Source: CAWGXG01 sp963826505
GTDB taxonomy: Bacteria > Chloroflexota > Anaerolineae > Aggregatilineales > Aggregatilineaceae
Length of the DNA: 64,000 nt
Direction of reading: 5' to 3'
Assembly: GCA_963826505.1 (NCBI GenBank)
Contig: CAWGXG010000001.1
Coordinates: 248,001-312,000 of the forward strand
Below the pieces are notes generated by a model that worked only from the letters and a program-made list of their open reading frames with translations, did not search any database and was not told the origin of the DNA. The position numbers and the translations under genes are program-made. Shown piece by piece: positions 1-8,558 of the stretch. Position 1 is the stretch's first letter. Each line of letters opens with the position of its first letter.

Positions 1-92
1 CGCGTGCCGCGTGGAGGCAGCGCTCGCGGGGATTATAATTCATACGCGGGCGGGCTCCAACGCAGCGGAGGCCGGGGAATGGGGCTTTTGCC

Positions 93-1070
93 TTACAGCT
101 CACGCGAGTCGACGTAGAGCGGCCCGTCCTGCCATTCGGGCGTCCAGTCGGGGTTGAGCGAGTGGAAGACCATCCAGTAATCTAACTGTCTGATGGCCTC
201 GTCGAACAGAAAGAGCGGCGCGCGCTCCATGCGGTCGAGCAGCAGCGTCAGCTTGCCGACCGAGTTGGTGACGGCCAGGTCGCGCAGCGTGTCGAAGATG
301 CTTTTGAGCAGGGCCGGGTTGTGCATGCCGGTTTCGTCGAACAGGCGCAGGCTTTTGTTGGCGCGGGCGCGCTGTTCGTCTTCGGCGGGGAATGGCTCGT
401 CGGCGGGCCACTGTTGGAAGACGTAGCTCTGATCGAAAATGCTGAATCCGGCGAACTTGCTGCCGCCCAGGTCCAGCGACCAGCGCTCGAAGCCGAAATC
501 CTTGACGCGCTCGGCCACGTCGGTCACGAACAGGTCGCGCCCGCTGTGCACGGCCCGCACGAGATCGCGCTCAGCGGTGTAGTCGTCGCCGTGACGCGGC
601 ATCCAGTCCGGTACATCGATGGAAGGGAAGGGCTGGTACACCAGCATCATGATCTGGCGCACGCGCTCGTAACCCATTTTCCCGAACAGGTGCAGCGAGG
701 CGACGTTGGAGGTCACGATGTGACCGTAGGCCCCGTCGACGCCGCGATCGATTAAATAGTCTTCGACAGCCTCGATCAGCGCGCTGCCGATGCCGCGCCG
801 CCGTAGAGCAGGATCGGTGCGCACGTCGAAAATGTACGCCACGGTGACCGCCCGGTCACCGATGTGAGTCCGCTTGACGCCTACGGCCACACACCCAACC
901 ACCTGTCCGGCTTCCTCCGCGACCAGCATCTGATGATCGGGGAACAAGGCGGCGCGGTCGATAAAACGCCGCCGGTAATGCACGAACGGCTCAGGCAATC
1001 CACGCGGGCTGAGCCGCTCCAGCCGCATCAACGCTGGGTCGTCTTCGGGGTGGTAAAAACGGATGTGCAT
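93..1070 (-). CDS. GNAT family N-acetyltransferase
   Basis: A predicted acyl-CoA-dependent N-acetyltransferase of 325 residues; the acceptor is unknown. The N-terminal half is a GNAT fold whose acetyl-CoA pyrophosphate loop is the stretch LRRRGIGSALIEAVEDYL at about residues 89-106, preceded by the usual beta-4 strand (VAYIFDVRTDP) and followed by the NVASLHLFGKMGYERV motif typical of the C-terminal GNAT strand. The remaining ~150 residues have no motif I recognise and may be a degenerate second GNAT or a ligand domain. The reading frame is open further upstream to 1157, but the ATG at 1070 begins a normal GNAT first strand (MHIRFYHPEDDPAL), so the longer version is rejected; its SD is weak (GGCAGG). 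It is divergent from the V4R gene, across a 395-bp regulatory gap. Confidence 0.85.
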   Translation of the reverse strand: MHIRFYHPEDDPALMRLERLSPRGLPEPFVHYRRRFIDRAALFPDHQMLVAEEAGQVVGCVAVGVKRTHIGDRAVTVAYIFDVRTDPALRRRGIGSALIEAVEDYLIDRGVDGAYGHIVTSNVASLHLFGKMGYERVRQIMMLVYQPFPSIDVPDWMPRHGDDYTAERDLVRAVHSGRDLFVTDVAERVKDFGFERWSLDLGGSKFAGFSIFDQSYVFQQWPADEPFPAEDEQRARANKSLRLFDETGMHNPALLKSIFDTLRDLAVTNSVGKLTLLLDRMERAPLFLFDEAIRQLDYWMVFHSLNPDWTPEWQDGPLYVDSREL

Positions 1071-1175
1071 GCGTGGTGCCTGCCGATTGGAGCGTGCTGC
1101 CGGAACGTACCTTCCGCTTATCTTAATACAATATCGATGGTTCTCGCAATGAAACATTACGCCGCGTGATTAAGC

Positions 1176-1205
1176 ATTCGCCAAACGGCGAATTTCCCTT
1201 ATAAT
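1176..1205 (+). promoter_or_regulatory. Palindrome overlapping a possible -10 box
   Basis: ATTCGCC-AAAC-GGCGAAT (1176-1193) is a perfect 7-bp inverted repeat. A TATAAT hexamer lies at 1200-1205, so the palindrome would cover the -35 and spacer of that promoter, the usual place for a repressor site. The -35 itself (TTCGCC) is poor. The rest of the 1071-1465 gap holds a second promoter candidate and no gene. Confidence 0.4.
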
Positions 1206-1288
1206 AAACAACACCTACCGGGCCAGGGCGCTGGGCGGTAAGCGGGCCAGTCGGCAACGCGCAGATGGGGGCGTGCCCAGACTGGCAG

Positions 1289-1317
1289 TTGACAACCCGG
1301 CCTGTCCTTGCTTAACT
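1289..1317 (+). promoter_or_regulatory. Candidate sigma-70 promoter for the V4R gene
   Basis: A consensus -35 TTGACA (1289-1294) is followed after 17 nt by a weak -10 TTAACT (1312-1317). It would give a leader of about 140 nt before the V4R start at 1466. Confidence 0.4.
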
Positions 1318-1465
1318 TAGGGGCACAAACCCGCACACCTATGGCGTAACAGCCGAATTGATTTATACTGGAAAGCGTGGCGTGTCGGCGCTGCCGGCGT
1401 TGTTGCCCGCCGTGCGCACCAGGAACCCGGTTGGACCCATCTCACCGATTGGAGGATCAGGTACA

Positions 1466-2095
1466 ATGCCACCTGAGAAGAGCGGCTTTAATTACCCAAA
1501 CAAGTTCGCCCGCATCACGATTGAATCGTTGGAAGAGGTCATGGGCCGCAACGGCCTTAATGCTATTTTGCACCTGGCGGACTTGTCGGAGCTGATCAAC
1601 AACTATCCCGTCGACAACCTGGAAAAAGAATTTGATTTTGCATATTTCACAGCGCTGTGTGTGGCATTAGAGGAAATGTACGGGCCGCGTGGTGGCCGTG
1701 GGCTGGCGCTGCGTGCGGGCCGGGCGACGTTTGCTGACGCGCTGCGCGGGTTTGGCGCGTTGGCGGGGGTGGGCGATCTGGCGTTCAAGGTGCTGCCACT
1801 GGCGGCCAAGCTGAAGATCGGGCTGCCGGCCATGGCGAATATTTTCACCCAGTTTTCCGACCAGATTTCAAACGTGAATGACGAAGGCGACAAATATATC
1901 TACACGTTGGAGCGCTGCCCGATGTGTTGGAATCGCAAAGCCGACCGGCCTGTGTGTTATGTTGGGCAGGGGCTGCTGCAAGAAGCACTGCGCTGGGTAT
2001 CGGGTGGGCACGAGTTCAAGGTCGATATCTCGACGTGCATCGCCAAGGGCGACGACATCGGACGCTATATCGTGTTCAAGGAACCCGTTGACTAA
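1466..2095 (+). CDS. V4R (4-vinyl reductase-like) domain protein
   Basis: A 209-residue soluble protein whose C-terminal third fits the V4R small-molecule-binding domain, as in BchJ and the sensory domain of XylR-type regulators. The clues are a Cys-rich CPMCWNRKADRPVC stretch, then a G-L-x(n)-A-L helix, then a final beta pair ending DISTCIAKGDDIGRYIVF. The N-terminal half is helical. These domains bind hydrophobic ligands or tetrapyrroles; no output domain is attached, so its partner is unknown. The ATG at 1466 was chosen because GGAGG lies at 1451-1455; the frame opens earlier (1358) without an SD. A hairpin terminator follows at 2158. Confidence 0.7.
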   Translation: MPPEKSGFNYPNKFARITIESLEEVMGRNGLNAILHLADLSELINNYPVDNLEKEFDFAYFTALCVALEEMYGPRGGRGLALRAGRATFADALRGFGALAGVGDLAFKVLPLAAKLKIGLPAMANIFTQFSDQISNVNDEGDKYIYTLERCPMCWNRKADRPVCYVGQGLLQEALRWVSGGHEFKVDISTCIAKGDDIGRYIVFKEPVD

Positions 2096-2157
2096 AACCG
2101 CCGGTGCGTGGTCCTGGCGTTGGATATGGTGAGTGGGCGGTCCTGGCGACCGCAAAT

Positions 2158-2184
2158 GCCCCCACAGTCTCGCAGGGGGCTTTT
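2158..2184 (+). terminator. Rho-independent terminator after the V4R gene
   Basis: GCCCCC (2158-2163) pairs with GGGGGC (2175-2180) and is followed directly by TTTT. Confidence 0.65.
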
Positions 2185-2250
2185 GTATTATGGCGGTCCG
2201 TGACAGCCCGCGTCTGCCCTCCGGCTGCTGTATTTTTCCCCTTCATACGT

Positions 2251-2281
2251 TTGCGCCCGCCCCAACTTGCATTACAATGCA
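2251..2281 (+). promoter_or_regulatory. Candidate promoter with palindrome over the -10
   Basis: TACAAT at 2273-2278 is a good -10, with a weak -35 (TTGCGC, 2251-2256, 16-nt spacer). The -10 sits inside the palindrome TGCATT-AC-AATGCA (2268-2281), which could be an operator. It would drive the lipoprotein pair beginning at 2405. Nothing else was found between 2184 and 2404. Confidence 0.35.
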
Positions 2282-2404
2282 GATGAAGGTCGGTGACACC
2301 ATCAGTGACGATCGCGATCGGGTGGCCGGGGCGCAGATTCACCCGCAGCCGGTTCCGTTATCCCGGCCTACATGCGTACAGGATCACCCTGCCAGGAGCG
2401 CGTT

Positions 2405-4678
2405 ATGTCCAACAGAACCTCTTATTTGCGCGTTTTACCGGTGCTTGCCGTCCTGCTGGCGGCAGCCCTGGCCTGTAATTTACAAGTAGGGGGTAGCAAC
2501 GGCACGTCGTCTTCTCCGACTCCGCCGGTTCAGCGCCCGCTGGTGGAGATTCTGGAGCCCGCCGAAGGCCAGACCTTCAGCCTGGGGCAGGTGATTTCCG
2601 TACGTGCCAGGGCGACCAGCGCCTCCGGGATTACGCTGGTCGAGCTGCTGGTGAATGACGTGCGCGTCTCTAGCCAACCGCCGTCGGAAGCCAGCAGCCC
2701 GGCGGTGTTGGACGTCGTGTTGGACTACAAAGCCGATCGCGCCGGCTCGATCACGCTGTCTGTACAGGCGTACAGCGGCTCGATCGTTGGGCTGCCCGCC
2801 CAGCGGCGCGTCGTCGTGCTGCCCGCGCTGGATTCTGGCACGGGCGGAATCGGGACACCTTCGACCTACTTACCGGCAACCGCCACGCCCTACAACCCGG
2901 TTTGCCGCGCGCGTGTCAACACGGGCGGGCTGCGCTTCCGCAGCGGACCCGGTACCGAATACGATATTTACACCAACTTCAACGCCGGGCAAGAACCAAC
3001 GATCATCGGTTATGCTGACCGGCCTGACGGGCGTTGGTGGCAGGTGACGTACAACAGCCAGATCGGGTGGATCAGCGCGGCCTATACAACTCAGCTTGGC
3101 GACTGCTCCGCGATCCGGCCAGCCGTGATCCCGGCTTCACCGACTCCGGTTCCAAGCCAGACGTCCCAGCCCACGCAGCCCGGCACAACGGCGACGCCCA
3201 CCTTGCCCGACCTGTATATGACGCTGTTCGAAGGCGTAACGCAGGTTCAGTTGGGCGCAGACGGCACGGCCCAGGCTAATTTCGCCGTACGTGTAACTAA
3301 CGGCGGCGGTACGGCGGCGGGCCCCTTCCGCGTGGCCGTTCTCAAACCGGACAGCCAGGTTGATTACTACAACGTACCGGGGTTAGGCGCGGGCCAGTCG
3401 GCAGACGTACCGTCGCCGGGCGGCCTGTTCGTGACCTTCAAGAGTCCGGGCGTGGCCAATGTGATCGTCACGGTGGACGATCAGAACACGATCCTCGAAA
3501 GTAACGAGACCAATAATCAGGCCTACCGCACGATCACGGTGTTGGCCGGGCCGCCGACCAATACGCCGCAGGCTCAGCCGACCGCAATCCCGCAGCCGAC
3601 CGCTACTCCATTCCCCACGGCGACTCCACAGCCGCAGCCGACCGCTGTCCCGCAGCCGACGGCGACCACTGATAGCGGCCAGGGCAGCGGTAACGGCCAG
3701 GCCGGGCCGGTGCCTCCGCTCAGCCCGATTTCGGCGGGGAATGCGTCGCAGATCATCGAGATTGCCGATTTGCAGGGCCACGGCGGCACGATCTCCGGGC
3801 TGGCTTTTGGCCCCGGGAGTGACGTACTCGCCTCGTCCAGTTGGGACGGCACGGTGCGTTTGTGGAACGTCTATACGCAGCAGTGGCTGGTGACGCTGGT
3901 CGGACACCAGGATCGCGTGCAAAGCGTCGCCTTCAGTCCGGACGGGTCGCGCGTGGCCTCGGGCGGCGCGGATGGCCTCGTGATTTTGTGGGACTCGTCG
4001 ACCGGCGGGGAGCTCACACGCTTCGTGATGGGCGCTCCGGTCAATGTCGTGGCCTTCAGCCCGGACGGATCGCGGGTGGCCGGGGCGGGTCTCAATCCTG
4101 ATTCCGGCGGCGGGCTGCAAGGCGCGGCCAATGTGTGGGATGTGTACAACGGGTCGCTGTTGGGATCAATGCAGACCTTCGGCCCGGTGACGGGCGTGGG
4201 CTTCACCGCGAATACTACGCTGGTCCTGGCGAGCGCAGGACAAGATTGCAGCCTGGGCGGCGGTGACGTGGAGATCTTCGACATCAACACGCCGGCGCAG
4301 CCGCTGCTCACGCTGAACGGCGGCGGCTGGATGACCGCGTTGGCGGTGACGCCCGGCGGTTTGATCGCAGCCAGCGGGCAGTCCGGGCTGTGCTCGGGCG
4401 GGGAGATGGTCTGGGTGTGGAACAGTGGCGGCGCACAGCTTGTGACGCTCGATCATGCCAGCACCACCGTGACTGGGTTGGCCTTTAACCCTGGCGGAAA
4501 CCTGATCGCGTCAGCGGGGCAAGATGGCACAGTGCGCTTGTGGGACCTCAGCTCGGGCGGCCAGATCGCGGTGCTGCACAGCGGCAACGAGGCCGACAGC
4601 GTCGCGTTTGGACCGGGCGGGGTATGGGTTGCTTCGGGCGGCTCCGACAGCGTGCTGCGACTGTGGGGCGTGGGCTAG
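2405..4678 (+). CDS. WD40 beta-propeller lipoprotein with Ig-like, SH3b and CARDB domains
   Basis: A 757-residue predicted exported lipoprotein. The signal sequence ends LLAAALAC with Cys24 as the likely lipidation site (a non-canonical lipobox). In order: Ig-like domain (~45-140), bacterial SH3 domain (~168-235, with LRFRSGPGTEYDIY and GWISAAY), CARDB adhesion-like domain (~265-375, ending ILESNETNNQAY), a Pro/Thr/Gln-rich spacer (~380-435) and seven WD40 blades (~450-757) ending in LWN, LWD, VWD, IFD, VWN, LWD and LWG, i.e. a full propeller. It probably acts as an extracytoplasmic binding scaffold. Start: ATG 2405 with AGGAG at 2394-2398; the longer frame to 2372 lacks an SD. The next gene starts 15 bp after its stop, is also an SH3b lipoprotein, and is probably co-transcribed. 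Confidence 0.85.
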   Translation: MSNRTSYLRVLPVLAVLLAAALACNLQVGGSNGTSSSPTPPVQRPLVEILEPAEGQTFSLGQVISVRARATSASGITLVELLVNDVRVSSQPPSEASSPAVLDVVLDYKADRAGSITLSVQAYSGSIVGLPAQRRVVVLPALDSGTGGIGTPSTYLPATATPYNPVCRARVNTGGLRFRSGPGTEYDIYTNFNAGQEPTIIGYADRPDGRWWQVTYNSQIGWISAAYTTQLGDCSAIRPAVIPASPTPVPSQTSQPTQPGTTATPTLPDLYMTLFEGVTQVQLGADGTAQANFAVRVTNGGGTAAGPFRVAVLKPDSQVDYYNVPGLGAGQSADVPSPGGLFVTFKSPGVANVIVTVDDQNTILESNETNNQAYRTITVLAGPPTNTPQAQPTAIPQPTATPFPTATPQPQPTAVPQPTATTDSGQGSGNGQAGPVPPLSPISAGNASQIIEIADLQGHGGTISGLAFGPGSDVLASSSWDGTVRLWNVYTQQWLVTLVGHQDRVQSVAFSPDGSRVASGGADGLVILWDSSTGGELTRFVMGAPVNVVAFSPDGSRVAGAGLNPDSGGGLQGAANVWDVYNGSLLGSMQTFGPVTGVGFTANTTLVLASAGQDCSLGGGDVEIFDINTPAQPLLTLNGGGWMTALAVTPGGLIAASGQSGLCSGGEMVWVWNSGGAQLVTLDHASTTVTGLAFNPGGNLIASAGQDGTVRLWDLSSGGQIAVLHSGNEADSVAFGPGGVWVASGGSDSVLRLWGVG

Positions 4679-4693
4679 AATCGAGACACAATC

Positions 4694-5383
4694 ATGACAC
4701 ATTCCGCGCGAAGACTGGCGGGCCTCTGGGCGGTGTTAGCGATGGTGGGCGCGGCGCTGTTGGCGTGTACGCTCACCTGGGATAATGCCGCCGGCACCAC
4801 GCCGCAGCCTTCGAATGCGGGCGGCGGCGGGGGCGTCAGCGCGCCGAATGTGCAGATCCTCGACCCGGCCAGCGGCGTGCGCGTGCCGGTGAACCTGCCC
4901 GTGGACATCACCGTCGCGACCGACTCCACCACGACAGCTTTCCTCTTGAGCGTAGGCGGGCGCGTGGCCGGGACGAAGGCGCTGCCCCAGGATCAACCGG
5001 GTCCGGCCCAGGCGATCTTGAGCTGGATGCCAGACCACGAGGGGACGTTCAGCCTGGAAGTGGTGGCCTTCAACGGCAGCGCGGCCAGCGCCCCGGCGGC
5101 CATCATGCTGGATGTGTCCGGCACGGCCAGCGCCTCGGGCAGCGTGGCGAGCTGTACGGGCCGCGTGGTGGTCGCCAGCTTGAATTTCCGCGATGCGCCG
5201 GGCACGGGCGCGACGCTGTTGGGCCAGTTCGCTCTGGGCGAGACGGTGACCGTGATCGGGCGCAATGGCGATACGTCATGGTACCAGGTGCAGCGTTCCA
5301 ACGGCGGACAGGTGTGGGTGATCAACAATATGCAGTGGATGCCGGTCGATGGGCCGTGCGATGGCTTGCCGGTCACGGGATAG
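4694..5383 (+). CDS. SH3b-domain lipoprotein
   Basis: A 229-residue predicted lipoprotein with signal sequence to Cys25 (GAALLAC), a Gly-rich linker, an Ig-like domain (~50-140, NVQILDPASGVRVPV and later TFSLEVVAFNGSA) and a C-terminal SH3b domain (~155-222, SLNFRDAPGTGATLLGQF and WYQVQRSNGGQVWV). It is effectively a short version of the preceding protein, without CARDB and WD40 parts, and lies 15 bp downstream, so the two probably work together at the cell surface. SH3b domains usually bind peptidoglycan or peptides; the ligand here is not known. Confidence 0.8.
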   Translation: MTHSARRLAGLWAVLAMVGAALLACTLTWDNAAGTTPQPSNAGGGGGVSAPNVQILDPASGVRVPVNLPVDITVATDSTTTAFLLSVGGRVAGTKALPQDQPGPAQAILSWMPDHEGTFSLEVVAFNGSAASAPAAIMLDVSGTASASGSVASCTGRVVVASLNFRDAPGTGATLLGQFALGETVTVIGRNGDTSWYQVQRSNGGQVWVINNMQWMPVDGPCDGLPVTG

Positions 5384-5974
5384 GCTGTCTGTCGTGAACT
5401 TTGTCTGCATGTGCGCACAAATTCACAATTTATTCACGAATGGCGGAGTCGGTGCGCACTATATAAATCGCGGCCTCCACTGCGGTTCTGGGTTTCAGGG
5501 TTGGCTTTCTCTAACCAAAAGATCACCGGAGAAAGATTTCACGAGAATTTACGTTCCTGGCGTATCCCTGGTCATTCTCTCTCTGAGACGAAGGCTGCAC
5601 ACGGTAAAATGCGGGGAATCATGGGAAATGCCGCCACAAGAGATGGCACAGCACCACGCTCTGCGGGAGTGCGGATCAGGGAGGGGAGCCAGTGTTCAGC
5701 CTGCTTACGCGACTCCGCTGGGGACGCCACGGACGCCAGGCAAGATCCAAAACAGGCGAAAGACGCCTGTATTCTCTGCTCATTTTGCGCTTTCCGCATG
5801 TGTCACGGTTAGATTTGTGTTTGAATGTCCATGTTTAGTTTGGTGACCCCGCTACACGCGCAACGATTCACTTCATGATATACTATCACAAACATGATCC
5901 TGAGCGGGACGGGGCACAATGGACCGGGGAAAATACCGCACGCGGCGAATAGACGCTAGACTTTCGAGTGCTGC
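5384..5974. other. 591-bp intergenic region, no gene seen
   Basis: Open frames here have no family resemblance and no SD. A short hairpin ACAGGCG-AAAGA-CGCCTGT lies at 5752-5770; its T-rich flank is on the minus-strand side (TTTTGG), so it is not a convincing terminator for the upstream genes. The distal end contains the candidate promoter of the histidine kinase. Confidence 0.5.
5876..5884 (+). promoter_or_regulatory. Extended -10 promoter candidate for the histidine kinase
   Basis: TGATATACT at 5876-5884 is an extended -10 (TG-N-TATACT). No clear -35 is present, which is acceptable for extended -10 promoters. The start codon lies 90 bp downstream. Confidence 0.35.
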
Positions 5975-8533
5975 ATGGTAACCTCTGGAAAAGACGCTGG
6001 TGGGAAAAAACCACAGCGGCATGCTGTGCTGTGGCTAGGGGAAACAACACCATTGTTGGAGGCGATGTGGCCTCTGTTAGACATTTTGCATGTGCACACT
6101 GCCGATACCGCGTTGGCGGTATTGGAGCGCGGCGCGGCAGAGTGTCTGGTGGTGGATACCGCACAGCCAGGATTGGACCTGGCGAGTGTGGTCGCCCCGG
6201 TGCGCCGCCGTTGGCCCGATCTGGGGATCGTCGCGCTGGGGGAGATCACACCGCCGCTGGTCACGCCGGGGGCCCTGCATCCTGACATCGATCGCTACGT
6301 GGAGCGCGCGGCGAAACCCGCCGATCTGGCGGAAACGATTCGCTATTTGATCGACCAACGGGCACGCCACGATTCCGGCGAAGATTACCACGCCCTGGCC
6401 GAACGCGCGCGGCACCTCGAAGGGCTGGTCCAGGCCACCTTTGCCCTCTCTAGCACGCCAAATATTCAGAGCATCGTGGGCGATCTGCGTGAGATTGGGC
6501 GTGTCGCCGTGGATGCTGATGACGTGGCCGTGCTGTTGACCAACGATGATTACAGCGACATCAGCGACGCGCTAGGGCTGGGCGTGACGGAAGCGTATCT
6601 GCAGGTATGTCGCCAGCATTTGCACGCACTGCAACCTGAGGACCGGCTGTTCTATCTGTCCGACGAAGTGCTGCTGCGCGAATGTCTGCCCGATATGCTC
6701 CCCACGGCGATCCGCGTGCGCGAAGCGGGGGCGGCAAATGCGGCGTCGTATATGCGCGTGCCGCTGAATATTGACCAGCGCTTAATCGGCTTTGTGGCGC
6801 TGTTTTCGCGCCGGGCGGGGCTGTTTGACGGCGCCCATTTGCAGTTGGGCCGCTTGTTCGCCTCGCAGGTGGCGAACGCGGTGCGCAACATGCGGCTGTA
6901 TGTCCAGCTCAACCAGTCCGAGCAGCGCCGCAGCGCGATCAGCCACGTGACGAGCTTGATCGCGGAAGACCTCGCGCTGGACGACGTGTTAGAGCGCATC
7001 GTTGAGGAGGCAGCGCGGCTGGTGTCGGGCAGCGCGGGCATGATTCTACTCACCCGGCCCGAAGGCGATCTGGAAATTTGCGCCGTGACCAACCTGGCTC
7101 CCGACATGGTGGGCAAGGTGATTTCGATTCAGGCGGGGCAATCCGGCCTGATCGCGCGCACAGGTCGCCCACACGTCATCTCCGACTATGCCCATTGGGA
7201 AGAAGCGCTTGCAGAACTGCGCCCCAGCGTTCCGGACGGCGCGCTGGTGTTTGGCGTGCCACTGGTCTATCGCGGGATGGTCTTGGGCGTGCTGCAAGTG
7301 ATCCGCCAGCGACATGACACCGCCGACACCGAAGAGGTGCAGGAAGTGTTGATGATGCTGGCTCCCCAGGCCGCCATTGCGATTGCCAAAGCCCAGCTTC
7401 ACGAAATCGTGCGTCGCGATCAGTTACACCTGCTGGCTGTCCTCGATCAGATTCCGGTGGCGGTGGTCGTATGTGACGCCGACAAGCGCATCAAACTGCT
7501 CAACCGCGAGGCCGAGCGCGTGCTGAGTCTGGTCAACGTGCCGGTGTCGGGCATCCTGGGGCGGCCCGCGATCGAAGCGGTTCACGATTACATTCCGGCT
7601 GAAGTGCTGGCGGTTGATGCGCTGCCGGACGTGCTGGAGATCATGATCGGATCGAAGGGGGAGTTCCTGGTCCATCTGGCGACGATCACCCGGGAAGACC
7701 ACACCATCGACAGCTACGTCGCCGTGGCGCAGGATGTCACCGAGATGCGTCGCATGGACCGCTCTAAGGCTAACCTCACGCGCGTGCTCACGCACGATTT
7801 GGGTAATCTGCTGATGCTGGCCCGCAACCCGATCGAGATGATCGACGAGCCGGACATCACGCCCGAACAGCACAAACAACTGCGGGAGATGCTGTTAGGC
7901 AGCATGGAGCGAATGGAAACGCTGGTGCGCGACGTGACCGATCTCGAGATGGCGGATTCGCTCGGCACCGAAACGATGCAACCCTACACGCTGCATTCCA
8001 TCGTGGAGAAAGTGGTCGCCATGCATCGCAACCAGGCCACCAGCCAGAATATCGAGCTGACACTGGAACTGACCGGAAAATCGCCGCGTGGCTTGCGCGG
8101 ACATGCCGTGCTGATCGGGCAGGCGGTGGGGAATCTGGTCAGCAACGCGATCAAGTATACGCCCCCCGGTGGAACTGTCGCCGTGACGACCGATCAAGAC
8201 GACGACTTCGCGATCATTCGGGTGCGCGACAGCGGGTACGGCATTCCGCCGGAGAAGCTGGACGCGATCTTCGAGCCGTTCATGCGCGTCAAAGATCGCC
8301 GGACCCGCCACATCCAGGGCTCTGGCCTGGGTCTGAGCATCGTCAAGTCCTTTGTCACGGCGCACGGCGGACGTGTGACCGTCGAGAGCGAGATGGACAA
8401 GGGCAGCACCTTCACGATCTACCTGCCGCTGCACCCGGTCGAACAAAGCCGGGTGGCCCCGGTTCACCTGGCCCACCTGGATTTGTCGTTTCTGGCGGAG
8501 CGCGCCACCGCCACGCCCCCGCCCGGCGATTGA
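5975..8533 (+). CDS. Soluble sensor histidine kinase with receiver-like, two GAF and one PAS domain
   Basis: An 852-residue kinase without membrane segments. The first ~130 residues resemble a response-regulator receiver (VLWLGETTPLLEAMWPLL, then LVVDTAQPG where the phospho-Asp is expected, and a late AAKPADLAE lysine loop), but acidic residues of the canonical active site are partly missing. Two GAF domains follow (~150-310, ~335-480), then a PAS domain (~495-595), HisKA with the phospho-acceptor His607 in LTHDLGNLL, and HATPase_c with N box (GNLVSNAIKYTPPGG), G1 (DSGYGIPPE), F box (FEPFMRV) and G2 (GSGLGLSIVKSF). It should sense a cytoplasmic signal and phosphorylate a regulator encoded elsewhere; the single-domain regulator at 21.7-22.1 kb is one possible partner, but nothing in the sequence links them. 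Confidence 0.9.
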   Translation: MVTSGKDAGGKKPQRHAVLWLGETTPLLEAMWPLLDILHVHTADTALAVLERGAAECLVVDTAQPGLDLASVVAPVRRRWPDLGIVALGEITPPLVTPGALHPDIDRYVERAAKPADLAETIRYLIDQRARHDSGEDYHALAERARHLEGLVQATFALSSTPNIQSIVGDLREIGRVAVDADDVAVLLTNDDYSDISDALGLGVTEAYLQVCRQHLHALQPEDRLFYLSDEVLLRECLPDMLPTAIRVREAGAANAASYMRVPLNIDQRLIGFVALFSRRAGLFDGAHLQLGRLFASQVANAVRNMRLYVQLNQSEQRRSAISHVTSLIAEDLALDDVLERIVEEAARLVSGSAGMILLTRPEGDLEICAVTNLAPDMVGKVISIQAGQSGLIARTGRPHVISDYAHWEEALAELRPSVPDGALVFGVPLVYRGMVLGVLQVIRQRHDTADTEEVQEVLMMLAPQAAIAIAKAQLHEIVRRDQLHLLAVLDQIPVAVVVCDADKRIKLLNREAERVLSLVNVPVSGILGRPAIEAVHDYIPAEVLAVDALPDVLEIMIGSKGEFLVHLATITREDHTIDSYVAVAQDVTEMRRMDRSKANLTRVLTHDLGNLLMLARNPIEMIDEPDITPEQHKQLREMLLGSMERMETLVRDVTDLEMADSLGTETMQPYTLHSIVEKVVAMHRNQATSQNIELTLELTGKSPRGLRGHAVLIGQAVGNLVSNAIKYTPPGGTVAVTTDQDDDFAIIRVRDSGYGIPPEKLDAIFEPFMRVKDRRTRHIQGSGLGLSIVKSFVTAHGGRVTVESEMDKGSTFTIYLPLHPVEQSRVAPVHLAHLDLSFLAERATATPPPGD

Positions 8534-8558
8534 CCCTCACGCCGCGTAAGGTTGTTCG

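Noticed and set aside
5349..5846. Overlapping open frames in the 5.4-5.8 kb gap (up to 165 codons)
   Set aside because: No SD, no recognisable domain, composition not protein-like and different frames equally open; treated as non-coding.
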